Shown here one piece after another: positions 1 to 7,092 of a stretch of DNA of 64,000 nt. The notes under the pieces were generated by a model. It was given only the letters and a program-made list of their open reading frames with translations, had not been told where the DNA came from and made no database searches. The DNA is from a virus, in the IMG/VR virus record IMGVR_UViG_3300028590_000009, positions 21,055 through 85,054 of that record. One strand, written 5' to 3'. A program made the translations under genes and the position numbers. The stretch's first letter is position 1, and every line of letters begins with the position of its first letter.

Positions 1-1
1 C

Positions 2-133
2 ACCTACACCCACGTCGGCCTGTGGTCGTCTTCGTCTTCGGGCACGTTCCGTGACAAGTGCGCTCTGTCCCCGAACATCACGTTGAGTGCCACTGGCACG
101 ATCAAGGTGACCCCCAGCTTCACCCAGAGCTGA
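2..133 (+). CDS. C-terminal end of a phage minor tail protein (partial)
   Basis: Frame 2 is open from the window edge to TGA at 131-133, giving 43 residues that begin TYTHVGLW and end KVTPSFTQS. The THVGLW...G pattern followed by a short beta-rich tail is typical of actinophage minor tail or fibre-like proteins; that is family knowledge, not a search result. The start lies outside the window. The next gene starts 2 bp after this stop, so the two are probably co-transcribed late genes. Confidence 0.6.
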   Translation, partial: TYTHVGLWSSSSSGTFRDKCALSPNITLSATGTIKVTPSFTQS

Positions 134-135
134 TC

Positions 136-1659
136 ATGGTCGCGCTCCCACAGCGGCAGTCCACGACTGCATCGCGTCCGGCGCGCACCACGGTCACGAT
201 CCCGCGACGGTTCCTGTACTCCCCGCCTCCGGTCGCTCACTGGTCCGGTGTGGGCACTCTCGCCGCGACAGCTGTGCCGCGAGCGCTCGCCCTGTTCACT
301 GGTTCGGGTTCGGTTTCGGCTGCGGGTGGTGGCGTCGCTACTGCTGGCTTCACAGGCTCGGGTGAACTGTTCGCGTTCGTCGGCGATCCGCAAACGGGCG
401 CGGCGTTCACGGGCGAGGGTGTGTTGTCGGCGACTGCGAAAGCGGTTGCTACAGCGGCATTCACTGGCTCAGGTAGCGCGTCTGCCTCCTCTGCGGGTGT
501 CGGTTCCGCTGGGTTCTCCAGCGTCGGCACCGTTTCCGCGAGTGGTGCGGGTGCGGCTACGGCCGGGTTCACTGCTTCGGGTCTCGTTGCCGCGACTGGA
601 GCGCCATCGGTCAGTGCAGCGTTCACCGGTAGCGGCACGCTGACAGCTTCGGGCGTCCAAGCCGCTACGGCGGCATTCACAAGCTCTGGGGCATTGTCGG
701 CTACGGCTGTCGGTGTCGCTACGGCCGGATTCACGTCCAGCGGTACAGCATCGGCCACGGGTTCACCGCAAGCCAATGCAGGCTTCACGGGCGCTGGCAC
801 GTTGGCTGCGTTCACGAACTCGACTTCGGCCCCGTTCACGAACAACGGCAACCTTGCCGCGGTTGGTGCAGGCGGCGCGACGGGTCCGTTCACGAACTCG
901 GGTGTCCTCGCTGCGGTCGGTTCGCCTCGCGTGACTCCAGGCTTCACGAGCACGGGCACGCTATCGGCTACAGCGGTCGCTATCGCCAACGCACCGTTCA
1001 CGAGTGCAGGCACCCTCGCCGCTCCTGGTTCACCCCAAGCGGCTGCGGGATTCACCAACAACGGCAACCTCGCTGCTGCTGGTTCTCCTCGCGGTTTGGC
1101 CGGGTTCACGAACACGGGCGATCTGGCGGCTTCGGGCGCGGGTCGTGGCACGGCAGCGTTCACCGGTTCGGCAACGGTCTCCGCGACTGGTGCTGGCGCA
1201 GGCAACGCGGCGTTCACGGGTTCGGGTTCGCTCAGCGCGTCGGGCAGTTCGACGTCGTTGTCTGCGATGGGCATGGACAAGTCCGGGACGATGGCTATCG
1301 CGTCCGATCAGACGGCCACGGTTACGGGTTGGACAGCACGGTCGGGCTACAGCGCGACGGTCATCACCAGCAATGCGTTGATGCCCGATGGTGGCGGTTC
1401 GGTCACGGTGCAGTGCAAGCTCACCTTGTCCTCGGCGTGGTTCTCCGGCACGGCGCTTGTTGTTCGTGTGATGAAGAACGGCTCCCAGATCGCGTCGAGC
1501 ACGATCCCGTTCAACTCGGCGAGTGTGACGTTCAGTCCGATCTCGGCGACGCTCACGAACGGCGATGCACTCACTGTGCAGTTCACGAGCCCGTTCGGTG
1601 CTTCGGGAACGATCAACGCTGGCAGCACGTCCACTTATCTCTACTACGACCTGGTCTGA
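136..1659 (+). CDS. Repeat-rich minor tail / fibre-like protein
   Basis: A 507-residue protein. ATG at 136 is chosen over an upstream GTG (58) because the GTG would overlap the preceding tail gene by 76 bp. After a basic N-terminus (about 1-35) come 18 tandem units of about 18 residues, each opening with FT or FS plus a small-residue turn (FTGSG, FTNNG) and a small-residue beta stretch. The last 130 residues (from about SAMGMDKSG) form a different Ser/Thr-rich domain ending YLYYDLV, resembling a beta-sandwich receptor-binding or trimerisation head. A virion fibre or shaft role is inferred from position after a tail gene and from the repeat architecture. No enzymatic motif is visible. Confidence 0.7.
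   Translation: MVALPQRQSTTASRPARTTVTIPRRFLYSPPPVAHWSGVGTLAATAVPRALALFTGSGSVSAAGGGVATAGFTGSGELFAFVGDPQTGAAFTGEGVLSATAKAVATAAFTGSGSASASSAGVGSAGFSSVGTVSASGAGAATAGFTASGLVAATGAPSVSAAFTGSGTLTASGVQAATAAFTSSGALSATAVGVATAGFTSSGTASATGSPQANAGFTGAGTLAAFTNSTSAPFTNNGNLAAVGAGGATGPFTNSGVLAAVGSPRVTPGFTSTGTLSATAVAIANAPFTSAGTLAAPGSPQAAAGFTNNGNLAAAGSPRGLAGFTNTGDLAASGAGRGTAAFTGSATVSATGAGAGNAAFTGSGSLSASGSSTSLSAMGMDKSGTMAIASDQTATVTGWTARSGYSATVITSNALMPDGGGSVTVQCKLTLSSAWFSGTALVVRVMKNGSQIASSTIPFNSASVTFSPISATLTNGDALTVQFTSPFGASGTINAGSTSTYLYYDLV
295..1266 (+). repeat. 18 tandem 54-bp coding repeats
   Basis: From TTC ACT at 295 to the last FTGSG unit at 1213 there are exactly 17 periods of 54 bp: one unit is 19 codons, one is 17 and the rest are 18. 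Each unit starts with a TTC ACN-type Phe-Thr pair. Units have diverged in sequence while keeping length, suggesting old expansion under structural selection. Confidence 0.85.
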
Positions 1660-1673
1660 CCAGGCAGGCATCT

Positions 1674-1703
1674 CGGCCCCTCGACCTTCGGGTTGGGGGG
1701 CCG
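1674..1703 (+). terminator. Strong hairpin terminator after tail operon
   Basis: A 13-bp stem (two G-T wobbles) closes a TTCG tetraloop 14 bp after the tail protein stop. Only a short T-rich tail (ATTTCGTCGTC) follows. It separates late genes from the early region. Confidence 0.8.
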
Positions 1704-1732
1704 ATTTCGTCGTCTCTAGGCGCGGACAGGAA

Positions 1733-1825
1733 GGGCGTTCCGACGGCGTTCGAACGCTCGCGGGGAAGGGGTAAGGGAAGGGGTTATCTCTCGTTACGTC
1801 GTACTTACGTTTTCTTAGATGACGC
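1733..1825 (+). other. Origin-like module, non-coding copy
   Basis: Contains two GCGTTC repeats 11 bp apart (1735, 1746), a G-rich tract with four G runs separated by AA or TAA (1762-1783), a TTATCTC motif, an AT-rich stretch, and GATGACGCGCGCG. The same parts in the same order and nearly the same spacing lie inside the replication initiator gene at 22324-22430. It is either a second origin element or a decayed piece of that gene. No open frame covers it convincingly. Confidence 0.5.
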
Positions 1826-1851
1826 GCGCGCGAGTGCGCGAGTGTACATCC

Positions 1852-1878
1852 TGAACCAGAGTGTGTGATGTAAACTGA
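1852..1878 (+). promoter_or_regulatory. Tandem RACT operator/promoter, leaderless
   Basis: GAACC at 1853 and AAACT at 1872 are 19 bp apart; the second forms -10 hexamer TAAACT (1871-1876). The start codon follows 6 nt later, so +1 should coincide with the ATG at 1883. Same layout as the sites at 2569, 8771, 10788, 16116 and 50680. Confidence 0.6.
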
Positions 1879-1882
1879 TGGA

Positions 1883-2542
1883 ATGACGACGAGCCTTCGC
1901 ACTCCATCTCGTTACAGCGCCTACGAGCGACTTCGGATTGACGAGCCGATCGTGCGTGGCATCGAACAGCACCTGTACATCGTCGAACTCGTCGGCGTTG
2001 GAGTGAAAGTCGGAATCACCATCAATCCGAAAGCGCGGATTGCGACGCATCGTAGGGATGCGGCGGCGTACAAGCGCGAGGTTGGTCGACTGTATATTTC
2101 GATCCCCCATATCGAGGCGAGGGAGAATGAGCGCCGCTTGATCGCGTTGGGGGATGGTCGACGCGAGTACATGGATGTCGACTATGAACGGGCGCTGGAC
2201 CTCGCGGGCCAGCTGCCGCGCACTCGCGCGACTCGTCAGCAGTCCGAATTGCTGAAGCCTGTCGAGCAGCCTGAATCGCAGTGGGAGTATTCGATCGAGG
2301 CTGCGGCGCAAGAGTTGCAGGGGGTGGGTTACATGACTGGCAGGAAGCGTTTGACGAAGCTCATGTGGTCTCTGGGCTGGCTGCGGCGGGCGCGGCAGGG
2401 AGGCGTTCGACCGACTCGGGATGCGATCCGGGATGGGTTTCTGATCTATGCGCCTGCGGATGATTCGAGCCCGTTTGAGGTTTGGGTGACAGAGTCCGGG
2501 TTGGCTCATTTGGCGGCGCTGTTCGAGCGAGCGGCGGCGTAG
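1883..2542 (+). CDS. GIY-YIG/T5orf172-like nuclease domain with KilA-C-like domain
   Basis: A 219-residue protein. Residues about 32-60 (LYIVELVGVGVKVGITINP... RIATHRR) match the core of GIY-YIG/T5orf172 domains, a beta-hairpin followed by a conserved Arg/His helix. The C-terminal third (about 148-215, with RKRLTKLMWSLGWLRR and a ...GFLIYAP turn) resembles the KilA-C DNA-binding domain of phage antirepressors. The combination is typical of antirepressor or Bro-like proteins that act on DNA and on lysogeny control. The first gene of an early operon, with a predicted leaderless start. Domain calls are pattern recognition; nuclease activity is uncertain. Confidence 0.65.
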   Translation: MTTSLRTPSRYSAYERLRIDEPIVRGIEQHLYIVELVGVGVKVGITINPKARIATHRRDAAAYKREVGRLYISIPHIEARENERRLIALGDGRREYMDVDYERALDLAGQLPRTRATRQQSELLKPVEQPESQWEYSIEAAAQELQGVGYMTGRKRLTKLMWSLGWLRRARQGGVRPTRDAIRDGFLIYAPADDSSPFEVWVTESGLAHLAALFERAAA

Positions 2543-2568
2543 TCGTGCCGTTGATTGTGTTTGAATCC

Positions 2569-2595
2569 TGAACTTGAGTGCATGCGATAGACTGA
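2569..2595 (+). promoter_or_regulatory. Tandem RACT operator/promoter, leaderless
   Basis: GAACT at 2570 and AGACT at 2589 are 19 bp apart; -10 is TAGACT (2588-2593). ATG at 2600 follows after 6 nt. The two half-sites extend into near-identical GAACTTGAGTGCATG and AGACTGAATGCATG, a clear direct repeat. Confidence 0.65.
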
Positions 2596-2599
2596 ATGC

Positions 2600-2764
2600 A
2601 TGAAGAATCCCGATCGTATGTCGTCGAGTTGGGCGCGGGCCATCTTGAGCGGGTTGCAGCGTCTCCCGCACGTCTATCAGGGCACGGTGCCTGCTGATGT
2701 GGTGCAGGCGCGGCGTGTGAAGGGTCGTGCGGCCCGCAAGGCGCGACGGGAGCAGCGGCGGTGA
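2600..2764 (+). CDS. Small basic protein, unknown
   Basis: A 54-residue reading frame starting at the predicted transcription start and ending in the GTGA overlap with the next gene. The C-terminal half is strongly basic (RRVKGRAARKARREQRR), which suggests nucleic-acid or ribosome contact. No domain recognised. Support comes from the promoter placement and the coupled junction. Confidence 0.6.
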   Translation: MKNPDRMSSSWARAILSGLQRLPHVYQGTVPADVVQARRVKGRAARKARREQRR

Positions 2765-3123
2765 GCGACTACATCCGCTTCATCGAAACCTGCGATCACG
2801 AGGGCGAGCGTTGGGCGTTCTGGCTCCAACGCGACGGCAACGAAGCAGCCCTCAACGAACTCGTCGAGATCATCAGTGCCGCCGAGGATGCGGCGACCGT
2901 AGCCGAGGGCTACTGGGAGCCTGCATATCAACTTCTCGGCGATATCGAACCCGAGGCAGTTGTCGACAAGCTGGTCGAGTACGCCGAGTCCGGTTACATG
3001 GATGACGTCAACAAGGTTGACGGGCGACTCGATGTGACCGGGTTGCGTAATCGGGACTGGGAGTCCGTCTTCGACCTGCTCTACAAGGGCGGCATCAAAG
3101 CGTTCTTCGAGGTGGCGGAATGA
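2761..3123 (+). CDS. Hypothetical acidic protein
   Basis: A 120-residue acidic, mostly helical protein (MSDYIRFIETCDHEGERWAF start). GTG start overlaps the previous stop by 4 nt and its own stop overlaps the next gene by ATGA. A Trp/Phe-rich N-terminal patch (ERWAFWLQ) precedes Glu/Asp-rich helices. Function not recognised. Confidence 0.75.
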   Translation: MSDYIRFIETCDHEGERWAFWLQRDGNEAALNELVEIISAAEDAATVAEGYWEPAYQLLGDIEPEAVVDKLVEYAESGYMDDVNKVDGRLDVTGLRNRDWESVFDLLYKGGIKAFFEVAE

Positions 3124-3314
3124 GCTACCACTCTGGCCGTCACTGGCCGCCGACGACAACGATCGAGGATGAGTGCCCGTGTCCGCAGGAGGCATGCGGG
3201 TTGGTGGACCTTCAGCGTGCCGTCCCAGAATGCGAACACCATCCACTCAATCGGTGCAAGTCGATGCGGCAAGGTCATCGCGCGCAGGACTGCCCGGGGG
3301 AGCGTGCAGCATGA
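3120..3314 (+). CDS. Small Cys-rich zinc-ribbon-like protein
   Basis: A 64-residue protein with CPCPQEACG and ...PECEHH..NRC...DCPG: six cysteines plus paired His, suggesting a metal-binding fold. Similar CPCP..ACGL...C...RQGHRA..CPG proteins recur in actinophage early operons (family memory). ATGA overlaps at both ends. Possibly a small DNA- or protein-binding adaptor. Confidence 0.75.
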   Translation: MSYHSGRHWPPTTTIEDECPCPQEACGLVDLQRAVPECEHHPLNRCKSMRQGHRAQDCPGERAA

Positions 3315-3562
3315 CCGACTTCAACTTCACTCCACCCGAGCTGGATTCGATGCGTGCAGCAGTCGCGATCTTGCGTGCAGCCGACCGCGAGAACGTCACC
3401 GCTATCGAACTGCTCGTCAACGGCGGGGACGCGCTGGAAATCGTGCAGTCCCTCGCCGCACTCACGCTCTCGATCACGAAGTTCATCGGCATGGACGTGC
3501 AGGACTTCACGGCGTTCGTCGCCAAGGACATCACCCGCATGGAAAGCGAGCGCGCCGCATGA
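3311..3562 (+). CDS. Hypothetical helical protein
   Basis: An 83-residue protein starting at ATG 3311, in the ATGA overlap with the upstream stop; a longer in-frame GTG at 3173 would lie inside the previous gene. The middle is a heptad-like helical stretch (AAVAILRAADRENVTAIELL). Unknown role. Ends in AA, as many proteins in this window do. Confidence 0.75.
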   Translation: MTDFNFTPPELDSMRAAVAILRAADRENVTAIELLVNGGDALEIVQSLAALTLSITKFIGMDVQDFTAFVAKDITRMESERAA

Positions 3563-3843
3563 CGTATGAGTGGCATGTGTTCCGCGAGTACGGCGTCCGT
3601 TACTGGCTGGCGTGGCATCTGGTCCGCATCGCGCATCGAGTGAAGGACACGACGTTCCATCAGGTGATCCGCATCGCGGATGGGTCTGCGGTCATGATCG
3701 AGGCGGATACGTGGGGTGCGGGTGTGACTTCCGCTTACGGCGTGTGCACAGACGTGCAGGACGCGGATGGCTGGCCTGAACTGCGCGACTTCGATGACTT
3801 CGATGAAGCCCTCGACTGGATGCACGAGGGTCACAATGTCTGA
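3559..3843 (+). CDS. Hypothetical protein
   Basis: A 94-residue protein with an aromatic N-terminus (MTYEWHVFREYGVRYWLAWH) and an acidic C-terminus (LRDFDDFDEALDWMHEG). ATGA overlap with the gene before and a short overlap with the one after. Function unknown. Confidence 0.75.
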   Translation: MTYEWHVFREYGVRYWLAWHLVRIAHRVKDTTFHQVIRIADGSAVMIEADTWGAGVTSAYGVCTDVQDADGWPELRDFDDFDEALDWMHEGHNV

Positions 3844-4096
3844 TCGCATCTCCGACGCCCAACTGACCGAGTGGGTTGAGCGGTCCAGCTACCCGGATGC
3901 TGACGATGCTCACGCGATGGTGGATGAGCTGGTGTATCTGCGGGTGCTGCTCGCCGACTTCATTGATCCCGATCCGTGCTGGTTCGACCATCACGGCGGT
4001 TGTCAGGCGCACGGCTATCTGACGTTGGAACCAGGCGAGATGTGCCCGCAGGCTGAGGCTCGGCGCTACCTGGATGAGGTGAAAGACCATGGCTGA
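3836..4096 (+). CDS. Hypothetical protein, D-R-(I/L)-(S/T)-D family
   Basis: An 86-residue protein opening MSDRISDAQLTEWVERSSYP. The opening resembles those of the genes at 11430 (MPDRLTDERLHALRDD) and 43904 (DDRLTDAELRDWADQ), suggesting a paralogous N-terminal module. It then has a WFDHHGGCQAHG Cys/His segment, possibly metal-binding. Overlaps its neighbours by 8 nt each. Confidence 0.75.
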   Translation: MSDRISDAQLTEWVERSSYPDADDAHAMVDELVYLRVLLADFIDPDPCWFDHHGGCQAHGYLTLEPGEMCPQAEARRYLDEVKDHG

Positions 4097-4292
4097 ACAC
4101 GAAGCCCTCACCCGCCTGCTGTCCGCGCATCAACCGAGGGGTCGCATCTGCATCGGCTGCACCGGCTGCCCTGATGTCGAGTTCATGACCAGCGTTGACC
4201 ACGCCGAGCATGTGGCCGAGTTGATCACCGCGGAGTTCATCGTCACCCCGAAGTCGGCAAAGAATGCGCGCGAAGCGCAGACGGGATTCTGA
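4089..4292 (+). CDS. Small Cys-motif protein
   Basis: A 67-residue protein with CIGCTGCPDVEF near residue 20, and a His-rich helix (DHAEHVAELI) after it. The stop lies 1 bp before the rtcB start, so the two are very likely co-translated. Function unknown. Confidence 0.75.
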   Translation: MAEHEALTRLLSAHQPRGRICIGCTGCPDVEFMTSVDHAEHVAELITAEFIVTPKSAKNAREAQTGF

Positions 4293-4293
4293 A

Positions 4294-5466
4294 ATGAAGT
4301 CACTCGAAAACGGCAAACTGCTGTCCTGGGCAACCGAGATCGACGAAGCCACGATTAAGCAGGCAACCGCCCTGACCAGGCTCCCGTTCGTGCATCCGCA
4401 CGTAGCATTGATGCCCGACGCCCATGCAGGCAAAGGTTCTAGCGTCGGCACAGTGATTCCGACCGTCGGCGCGGTCATCCCCGCTGCGGTCGGCGTCGAC
4501 ATCGGGTGCGGGATGGTGGCCGTCGAAACGGATATTCGCGACACCGATCTCTTGGGCAAAGATCTCTCGACACTCCGGGAGCGCATCGAACAGGCCATCC
4601 CGCTGTCGCCAGGCAACTACAACTCCAGGATCAACCGCGATTCGGCGCAGGAAAGCATCGACAAGCTTGAGCGAATCGCAGCCATCAACTCGGTGGATCT
4701 CTCGCACTCGCCGAAGTGGCGCGAACAGTTGGGCTCGCTCGGCGGCGGTAACCACTTCATCGAACTCTGCGTGGACAAAGCAGGCTGGGTGTGGCTGTTC
4801 TTGCACTCCGGGTCGCGCGGCGTCGGCAACAAGATCGCTCAGAAGCACATCAAGATCGCGCAGTCGTGGTGCGCTGAGAACGGCATCGAACTGGAAGACA
4901 GAGACCACGCCTACCTGTCCGATGCGACATACGAGTTCCAGGACTACATGTCAGAGCTTCGATGGGCGCAGAAGTTCGCCAGGCTGAACCGAGACGAGAT
5001 GATGGATCGGTTCATGGACGTGTTCGAAGACTGGCTCGGCTGGGCAGTGGTCGCATGCAATCGGATCAATACACACCACAACTACACCGAGCAGGTCGAT
5101 TTCGACAAGACGTCGGTCTGGCTGACGCGCAAGGGCGCAATCGATGCCTCCCTGGGCGTTTGGGGGCTCATCCCCGGTTCAATGGGTACCGGGTCGTATG
5201 TGGTTCAGGGTAAGGGCAATTCGCAGGCGCTGTACTCGGCCCCGCACGGCGCTGGGCGTCGATTCTCTCGCACGCAGGCTCGAAAGACCTTTACCGCCGA
5301 AGATCTCGCGGCGCGCATGACCGGTATCGAGTACCGTCACGGCGAAGAGTGGATTGACGAGATCCCGGACGCATACAAGCCGATCACGGAAGTGATGGAA
5401 GCGTCAGCCGACCTGGTTGAGGTCAAGCATGAGCTTCGTCAGATCTTGAACGTGAAGGGTACCTGA
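4294..5466 (+). CDS. rtcB: RNA-splicing ligase RtcB
   Basis: A 390-residue protein with the family signatures in order: DAHAGKG (42-48), GVDIGCG with the metal-binding Cys72, GGNHF (141-145), HSGSRGVG (161-168), HHNYTEQ (251-257), and APHGAGRRFSR with His308 as the expected guanylylated residue. RtcB joins RNA 2',3'-cyclic phosphate (or 3'-phosphate) ends to 5'-OH ends using GTP and Mn2+, as made when tRNAs are cut by anticodon nucleases or MazF-like toxins. The ATG at 4294 is chosen because it directly follows the previous stop and preserves the normal N-terminus. Last gene of the operon, before a terminator. An RNA-repair counter-defence role is inferred. Confidence 0.95.
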   Translation: MKSLENGKLLSWATEIDEATIKQATALTRLPFVHPHVALMPDAHAGKGSSVGTVIPTVGAVIPAAVGVDIGCGMVAVETDIRDTDLLGKDLSTLRERIEQAIPLSPGNYNSRINRDSAQESIDKLERIAAINSVDLSHSPKWREQLGSLGGGNHFIELCVDKAGWVWLFLHSGSRGVGNKIAQKHIKIAQSWCAENGIELEDRDHAYLSDATYEFQDYMSELRWAQKFARLNRDEMMDRFMDVFEDWLGWAVVACNRINTHHNYTEQVDFDKTSVWLTRKGAIDASLGVWGLIPGSMGTGSYVVQGKGNSQALYSAPHGAGRRFSRTQARKTFTAEDLAARMTGIEYRHGEEWIDEIPDAYKPITEVMEASADLVEVKHELRQILNVKGT

Positions 5467-5490
5467 AGCTACGGAACCGCCCGAACGCCG

Positions 5491-5524
5491 GATGCCCGAC
5501 CAGGATTCGTCCCGGTCGGGCATC
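5491..5524. terminator. Bidirectional hairpin between rtcB and minus-strand genes
   Basis: An 11-bp perfect stem (GATGCCCGACC with its complement) around a 12-nt loop, placed between convergent stops at 5466 and 5529. No long T run on either strand. Confidence 0.7.
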
Positions 5525-5528
5525 GTGC

Positions 5529-5894
5529 TCACTGAGGCGGCACGCGTACCGCGTCGGACCACACTGTTCCATTCCACCAACGCTGGCTACCTGAACCGTG
5601 TGGATCCATGTACCAGCCTGGGGGAGGAGCGACACCCGCAGTCGCCATCGTCGGCGCGGATGTCCTGCGCACCAGATAGAACAGCAGCCACCCGAACGCG
5701 ATGACCACACCGACCGGGATCGCCAACGCCACCAGAAAGACCGGTCCAGCACCCGCCATGTCGAAGCCCAGAACGTTCATGCCCACATAGATCAGGATGT
5801 ACAGGACCACAGAAGCGCCAGCGCAGACGACCGCTTGAAGCCATGCGGGTGTAGGGCCAGCAGGCGGTTTGACCTGACCCTGCGGCGACTGCAT
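5529..5894 (-). CDS. Membrane protein with C-terminal DUF2510 domain
   Basis: A 121-residue protein beginning MQSPQGQ at 5894; longer in-frame starts would overlap the upstream gene heavily. Two hydrophobic spans (about 20-43 and 50-74) are followed by PPPGWYMDPHGSGSQRWWNG, the DUF2510 signature (P-G-W-Y-x-D-P...RWW-x-G). DUF2510 is a short extracytoplasmic or membrane-associated module in actinobacteria. Its ATG overlaps the previous stop by one base, so it is coupled with the DUF4352-like gene. Possibly expressed from the prophage to alter the host envelope. Confidence 0.8.
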   Translation of the reverse strand: MQSPQGQVKPPAGPTPAWLQAVVCAGASVVLYILIYVGMNVLGFDMAGAGPVFLVALAIPVGVVIAFGWLLFYLVRRTSAPTMATAGVAPPPGWYMDPHGSGSQRWWNGTVWSDAVRVPPQ

Positions 5895-6673
5895 CACCGC
5901 AAAGCGACCTTCGCCCCGCCAGAGAACATCGAATCGTGTAGCTCCAACGTCGTTGGCACCGTCCCCGCGGGCACATCGAACACCAGAGCAACCTGGATCT
6001 TGAAGCCCGGATTCAAATCCGACTCCCAATCCTCAGAACCCAACGCCCGCACAGCCGAAGAGTCATTCGCGAACTCACGGCCCTGCTCATCAATCAACGT
6101 CTGATTGCTATCGAAATAGGATTGCGGCTTGTTGCCCGTGTTGGTGATGTCCATGCGGATCACGATGAACTCACCCTTTGCGGTCACCGCCCGATAGCCG
6201 GATCCGAGCGCCGTAACAGGCGTTTCGACCGAGGTGACCTGGAACTCGAACTTGCCGTCACGCACCGCCGAACCAGGGGCTGCAACATTCTTGCCACGCG
6301 ACGGCGCCTGACTGGTCGGGGCGGCAGGTGCGGGCGCTTGCGGCGCACCCGGGGCGGCGACAGCCGCGATGGACGTCAGTGTCGTCGTCGATGCCGCATC
6401 TTTGGGATCGGAGTTGCTGGCAAGCCCCGCGATGCCCAAGCAGCCACCGCACAGCAGGATCGGCACACCGATGATGATGAACGGCCAAACGGGCGTCTTT
6501 TTCTTCGGGGGACGCGGCGGATACTGGCCCGCCATCGGTTGACCGTAGGGCGGCGGCTGAACCGGGTAACCAGGCTGTGTCCCGTAAGGCTGTTGAGGCC
6601 CGTTAGGTGGTGGTTGCTGCGGCGGATAGGTCACGGATTCCCCTGCTGTGTTCGAGTTGATGTCATCAACCAA
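5894..6673 (-). CDS. Membrane-anchored DUF4352-like surface protein
   Basis: A 259-residue protein: Pro/Gln/Tyr-rich cytoplasmic tail (1-57), KKK stop-transfer residues, one transmembrane span (about 63-86), an Ala/Pro linker, then a domain with FEFQVTSVETPV and EFIVIRMDITNTG typical of DUF4352 immunoglobulin-like folds. The design is common among actinobacterial surface proteins. In a phage lysogeny region it is a candidate superinfection-exclusion or lysogenic-conversion factor, which is inference. Confidence 0.8.
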   Translation of the reverse strand: MVDDINSNTAGESVTYPPQQPPPNGPQQPYGTQPGYPVQPPPYGQPMAGQYPPRPPKKKTPVWPFIIIGVPILLCGGCLGIAGLASNSDPKDAASTTTLTSIAAVAAPGAPQAPAPAAPTSQAPSRGKNVAAPGSAVRDGKFEFQVTSVETPVTALGSGYRAVTAKGEFIVIRMDITNTGNKPQSYFDSNQTLIDEQGREFANDSSAVRALGSEDWESDLNPGFKIQVALVFDVPAGTVPTTLELHDSMFSGGAKVALR

Positions 6674-6724
6674 TCGGTGTGGTCGATGACACGTTACGGA
6701 TGCCCACTATTGGGTATTGGGCGG

Positions 6725-6925
6725 TCAGCGTAACCGTTCGTCGGGGTACTCGGCGCGGCCCGCCGCGATAAACGCTTTCCGGCCCGCCCACATCCGCTCG
6801 AACACCGGGCCTGCTGTAGGTTCGCCCGCGTTGTTCCATGCCGTCAACGCGGCCCTCCACTCATTGAGCGCGAGACGATACGAGTCCCTGTGTGGATGGA
6901 TACGGATCACCTTCGCCGCGGTCAC
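6725..6925 (-). CDS. Hypothetical protein
   Basis: A 66-residue basic helical protein (MTAAKVIRIHPHRDSYRLAL start). Overlaps the upstream gene stop by 4 nt in the same minus-strand operon. The FERMWAGRKAFIAAGRAE segment looks amphipathic. No family recognised. Confidence 0.7.
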   Translation of the reverse strand: MTAAKVIRIHPHRDSYRLALNEWRAALTAWNNAGEPTAGPVFERMWAGRKAFIAAGRAEYPDERLR

Positions 6926-7092
6926 GTCGACACCCGCTCCAACGCGCGGATCTCATCCAGGAACTCAGTCGCCCGACGCTTGCGGGGACACTCGTCGATG
7001 TCGCACGCATCGTGGATCCGCAGAATCCCTTCCGCGCGCCTCTGATACAGCGGCACAATGTTCGAGACTTCACAGTTGTCGTTGATGATCAT
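6922..7092 (-). CDS. Small H-C-DEC-RK motif protein (paralogue 1)
   Basis: A 56-residue protein from ATG 7092 in the ATGA overlap with its upstream paralogue. Core RIHDACDIDECPRKRRATEFL matches the neighbour at 7089 (RHKGCRRDECARKGAAFNTL): shared H-x3-C(or x2)-x3-DEC-x-RK spacing suggests a small metal-binding helix-turn module. Role unknown. Confidence 0.75.
   Translation of the reverse strand: MIINDNCEVSNIVPLYQRRAEGILRIHDACDIDECPRKRRATEFLDEIRALERVST

Noticed and set aside
237-1280. Long minus-strand ORF opposite the tail-repeat gene
   Set aside because: It mirrors the repeat codons, has no SD or start context and is explained as an antisense shadow of a GC-rich repetitive gene.
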